Shown here: positions 4,362 through 5,256 of the stretch, piece by piece | How the letters are laid out: every line of letters begins with the position of its first letter | Position numbering within the stretch: the first letter of the stretch is position 1 | From: Candidatus Aenigmatarchaeota archaeon | GTDB lineage: Archaea > Aenigmatarchaeota > Aenigmatarchaeia > PWEA01 | Assembly (NCBI GenBank): GCA_003554235.1 | Contig: PWFY01000010.1 | Span: 1 to 5,256 of the forward strand | Direction: 5' to 3' | DNA length: 5,256 bases | The notes under the pieces: generated by a model | What the model was told of the DNA's origin: nothing | Seen by the model: only the letters and a program-made list of their open reading frames with translations | Database searches by the model: none | Program-made: the position numbers and the translations under genes

Positions 4362-5256
4362 ATAAAAAAATACTGGCACTCACATTAATTTTGGCCTTCG
4401 TAGGCTCGATTATAGTATTAACGCCAGATGCAGAGGCCTCCAGAACCGACGCCGCCAACCTTGAGGTCGTATACAGAAAGTCCGACCCAGAACCGCTCAT
4501 AACAGGAGAATACGCCGACGTGAGTGTAAAAGTAAGGAACAGAGGAAATGCTGTTGCTGAGGACGTTTATCTGGAACTTATTCCTGAATTTCCGTTCTCC
4601 GTAGATCCTGATGAAGAAAAGAATAGATATATTGGTGATATATACCCTGGCGAAGAGTACCACGCTAATTTCAAGGTACGTGTAGACAGAAATGCTGTAC
4701 CCGGAGAGAACGACCTAAAGTTCAGAACCGAGAGTGAGATAGCAACAATAACAAGAACTATACCTGTTGAAGTCAGGACCAGGGAGGCCGTGCTTTCGGT
4801 TGAGAATGTGAAAGTGGAAGGTGGAAGAATACCACCCGGTAAAAACCGGGACGTTACACTTACACTGAAAAACCGGGCTGATACCTATCTCAGAAGCGTA
4901 GGCGTATCACTGGGCCTGAAACCCGAAGGTGTAGAGGAAGCAGGTATGGGTATGCAGGCCGAATTTTTCGGTATGGAAGACTTCGAAACGGCCGAAGAGA
5001 TTCCACTAATAACCGTAGGCCGGACAACCGAAGAAAGAATAAGCCAAATAGCCCCAGGTGAAGAAAAGGATGTAACTTTCCCTGTGAGGGCAGAACATGA
5101 TGCGGACGGAGAAACGTACAAGGTTCCTATAGCACTGAGGTTCGAGACAGAAATATATACAAGAAGCCCCGAAACAGGCGAGTGGGAAATGTATACAGAA
5201 ACATTCCAAAATCAGGAGTTCACAGGTATCCAAGTTGACGGTGAACCCATAATGGA
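4358..5256 (+). CDS. Secreted COG1361-type (NEW3/S-layer-like) protein, partial
   Basis: The gene starts at the ATGA overlap with the ATPase gene and is still open at the window end; 299 residues are visible. Residues 1-27 form a Sec signal peptide: basic MNKK, a hydrophobic core, then DAEA with likely cleavage before Ser28. Two beta-sandwich repeats follow. The first (about 34-140) has LITGEYADVSVKVRNRGNAVAEDV and the YIGDIYPGEEYHANFKVRV pattern. The second (about 145-262) has IPPGKNRDVTLTLKN and ISQIAPGEEKDVTFPV, with a Met-rich insert (196-206, GMGMQAEFFGM). Both repeats show the NEW3/CARDB-like layout, in which a 'GN/RA' turn is followed by 'I-PGE'. Archaeal proteins of this kind regularly sit beside LolD-like ATPases and FtsX-like permeases. 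The probable role is the extracellular part of that ABC complex, with substrate unknown. A C-terminal membrane anchor may lie beyond the edge. It is acidic in its exported part, unlike the lysine-rich cytosolic neighbours. Confidence 0.88.
   Translation, partial: MNKKILALTLILAFVGSIIVLTPDAEASRTDAANLEVVYRKSDPEPLITGEYADVSVKVRNRGNAVAEDVYLELIPEFPFSVDPDEEKNRYIGDIYPGEEYHANFKVRVDRNAVPGENDLKFRTESEIATITRTIPVEVRTREAVLSVENVKVEGGRIPPGKNRDVTLTLKNRADTYLRSVGVSLGLKPEGVEEAGMGMQAEFFGMEDFETAEEIPLITVGRTTEERISQIAPGEEKDVTFPVRAEHDADGETYKVPIALRFETEIYTRSPETGEWEMYTETFQNQEFTGIQVDGEPIM

Noticed and set aside
1..5256. CRISPR arrays, insertion sequences, prophage genes or toxin-antitoxin pairs
   Set aside because: No spaced direct repeats, transposase motifs, terminal inverted repeats or small toxin-like genes were found on either strand. 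The genes present look like core or ordinary metabolic and transport genes.

Overview
The window looks archaeal. The evidence is a tRNA gene with an intron at the canonical archaeal position (after nucleotide 37) and a genome-encoded CCA end, AT-rich TATA-like boxes in front of genes with little or no leader, a PiT-type permease of the haloarchaeal kind, and an ABC ATPase joined to a COG1361-type surface protein. Heavy use of AGA/AGG and ATA codons fits an archaeon of moderate base composition. The best protein resemblances I can recall, for the DUF5828-like protein and the PiT permease, are to haloarchaeal families. The proteins are lysine-rich rather than strongly acidic, so a classical high-GC haloarchaeon is unlikely. 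A related euryarchaeal or DPANN lineage from saline settings is possible, but this placement is tentative.

Layout, left to right. At 10-132 (minus) lies tRNA-Thr(UGU) with a 45-nt intron. At 223-681 (plus) is an unrecognised protein of 152 residues with about four membrane segments. It runs tail-to-tail, with only 3 bp between stop codons, into a class II HMG-CoA reductase at 685-1941 (minus). A roughly 164-bp divergent promoter region (1942-2105) follows, holding one AT box facing the reductase and a perfect 16-bp palindrome around a TATA box facing right. The rightward operon there encodes a small lysine-rich DUF5828-like protein (2106-2666, ATG start) and a PiT-family phosphate permease (2677-3621). 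After a T-rich gap, a second rightward operon begins: a LolD/MacB-type ABC ATPase (3675-4361), overlapping by ATGA the start of a secreted COG1361-type protein (4358 to beyond the window end). That last gene is open at the right edge.

How the genes fit together. The reductase supplies mevalonate for isoprenoid membrane lipids. The DUF5828-like protein and the permease probably form an anion (phosphate) uptake unit. The ATPase and the exported beta-sandwich protein are the first two parts of a type VII-like (MacB/FtsX-style) ABC system whose permease should lie just downstream. I see no CRISPR array, insertion sequence, integrase or rRNA. The most unusual items are the tRNA intron that duplicates its own 5' anticodon stem, the palindromic TATA box, and the DUF5828-permease pairing.
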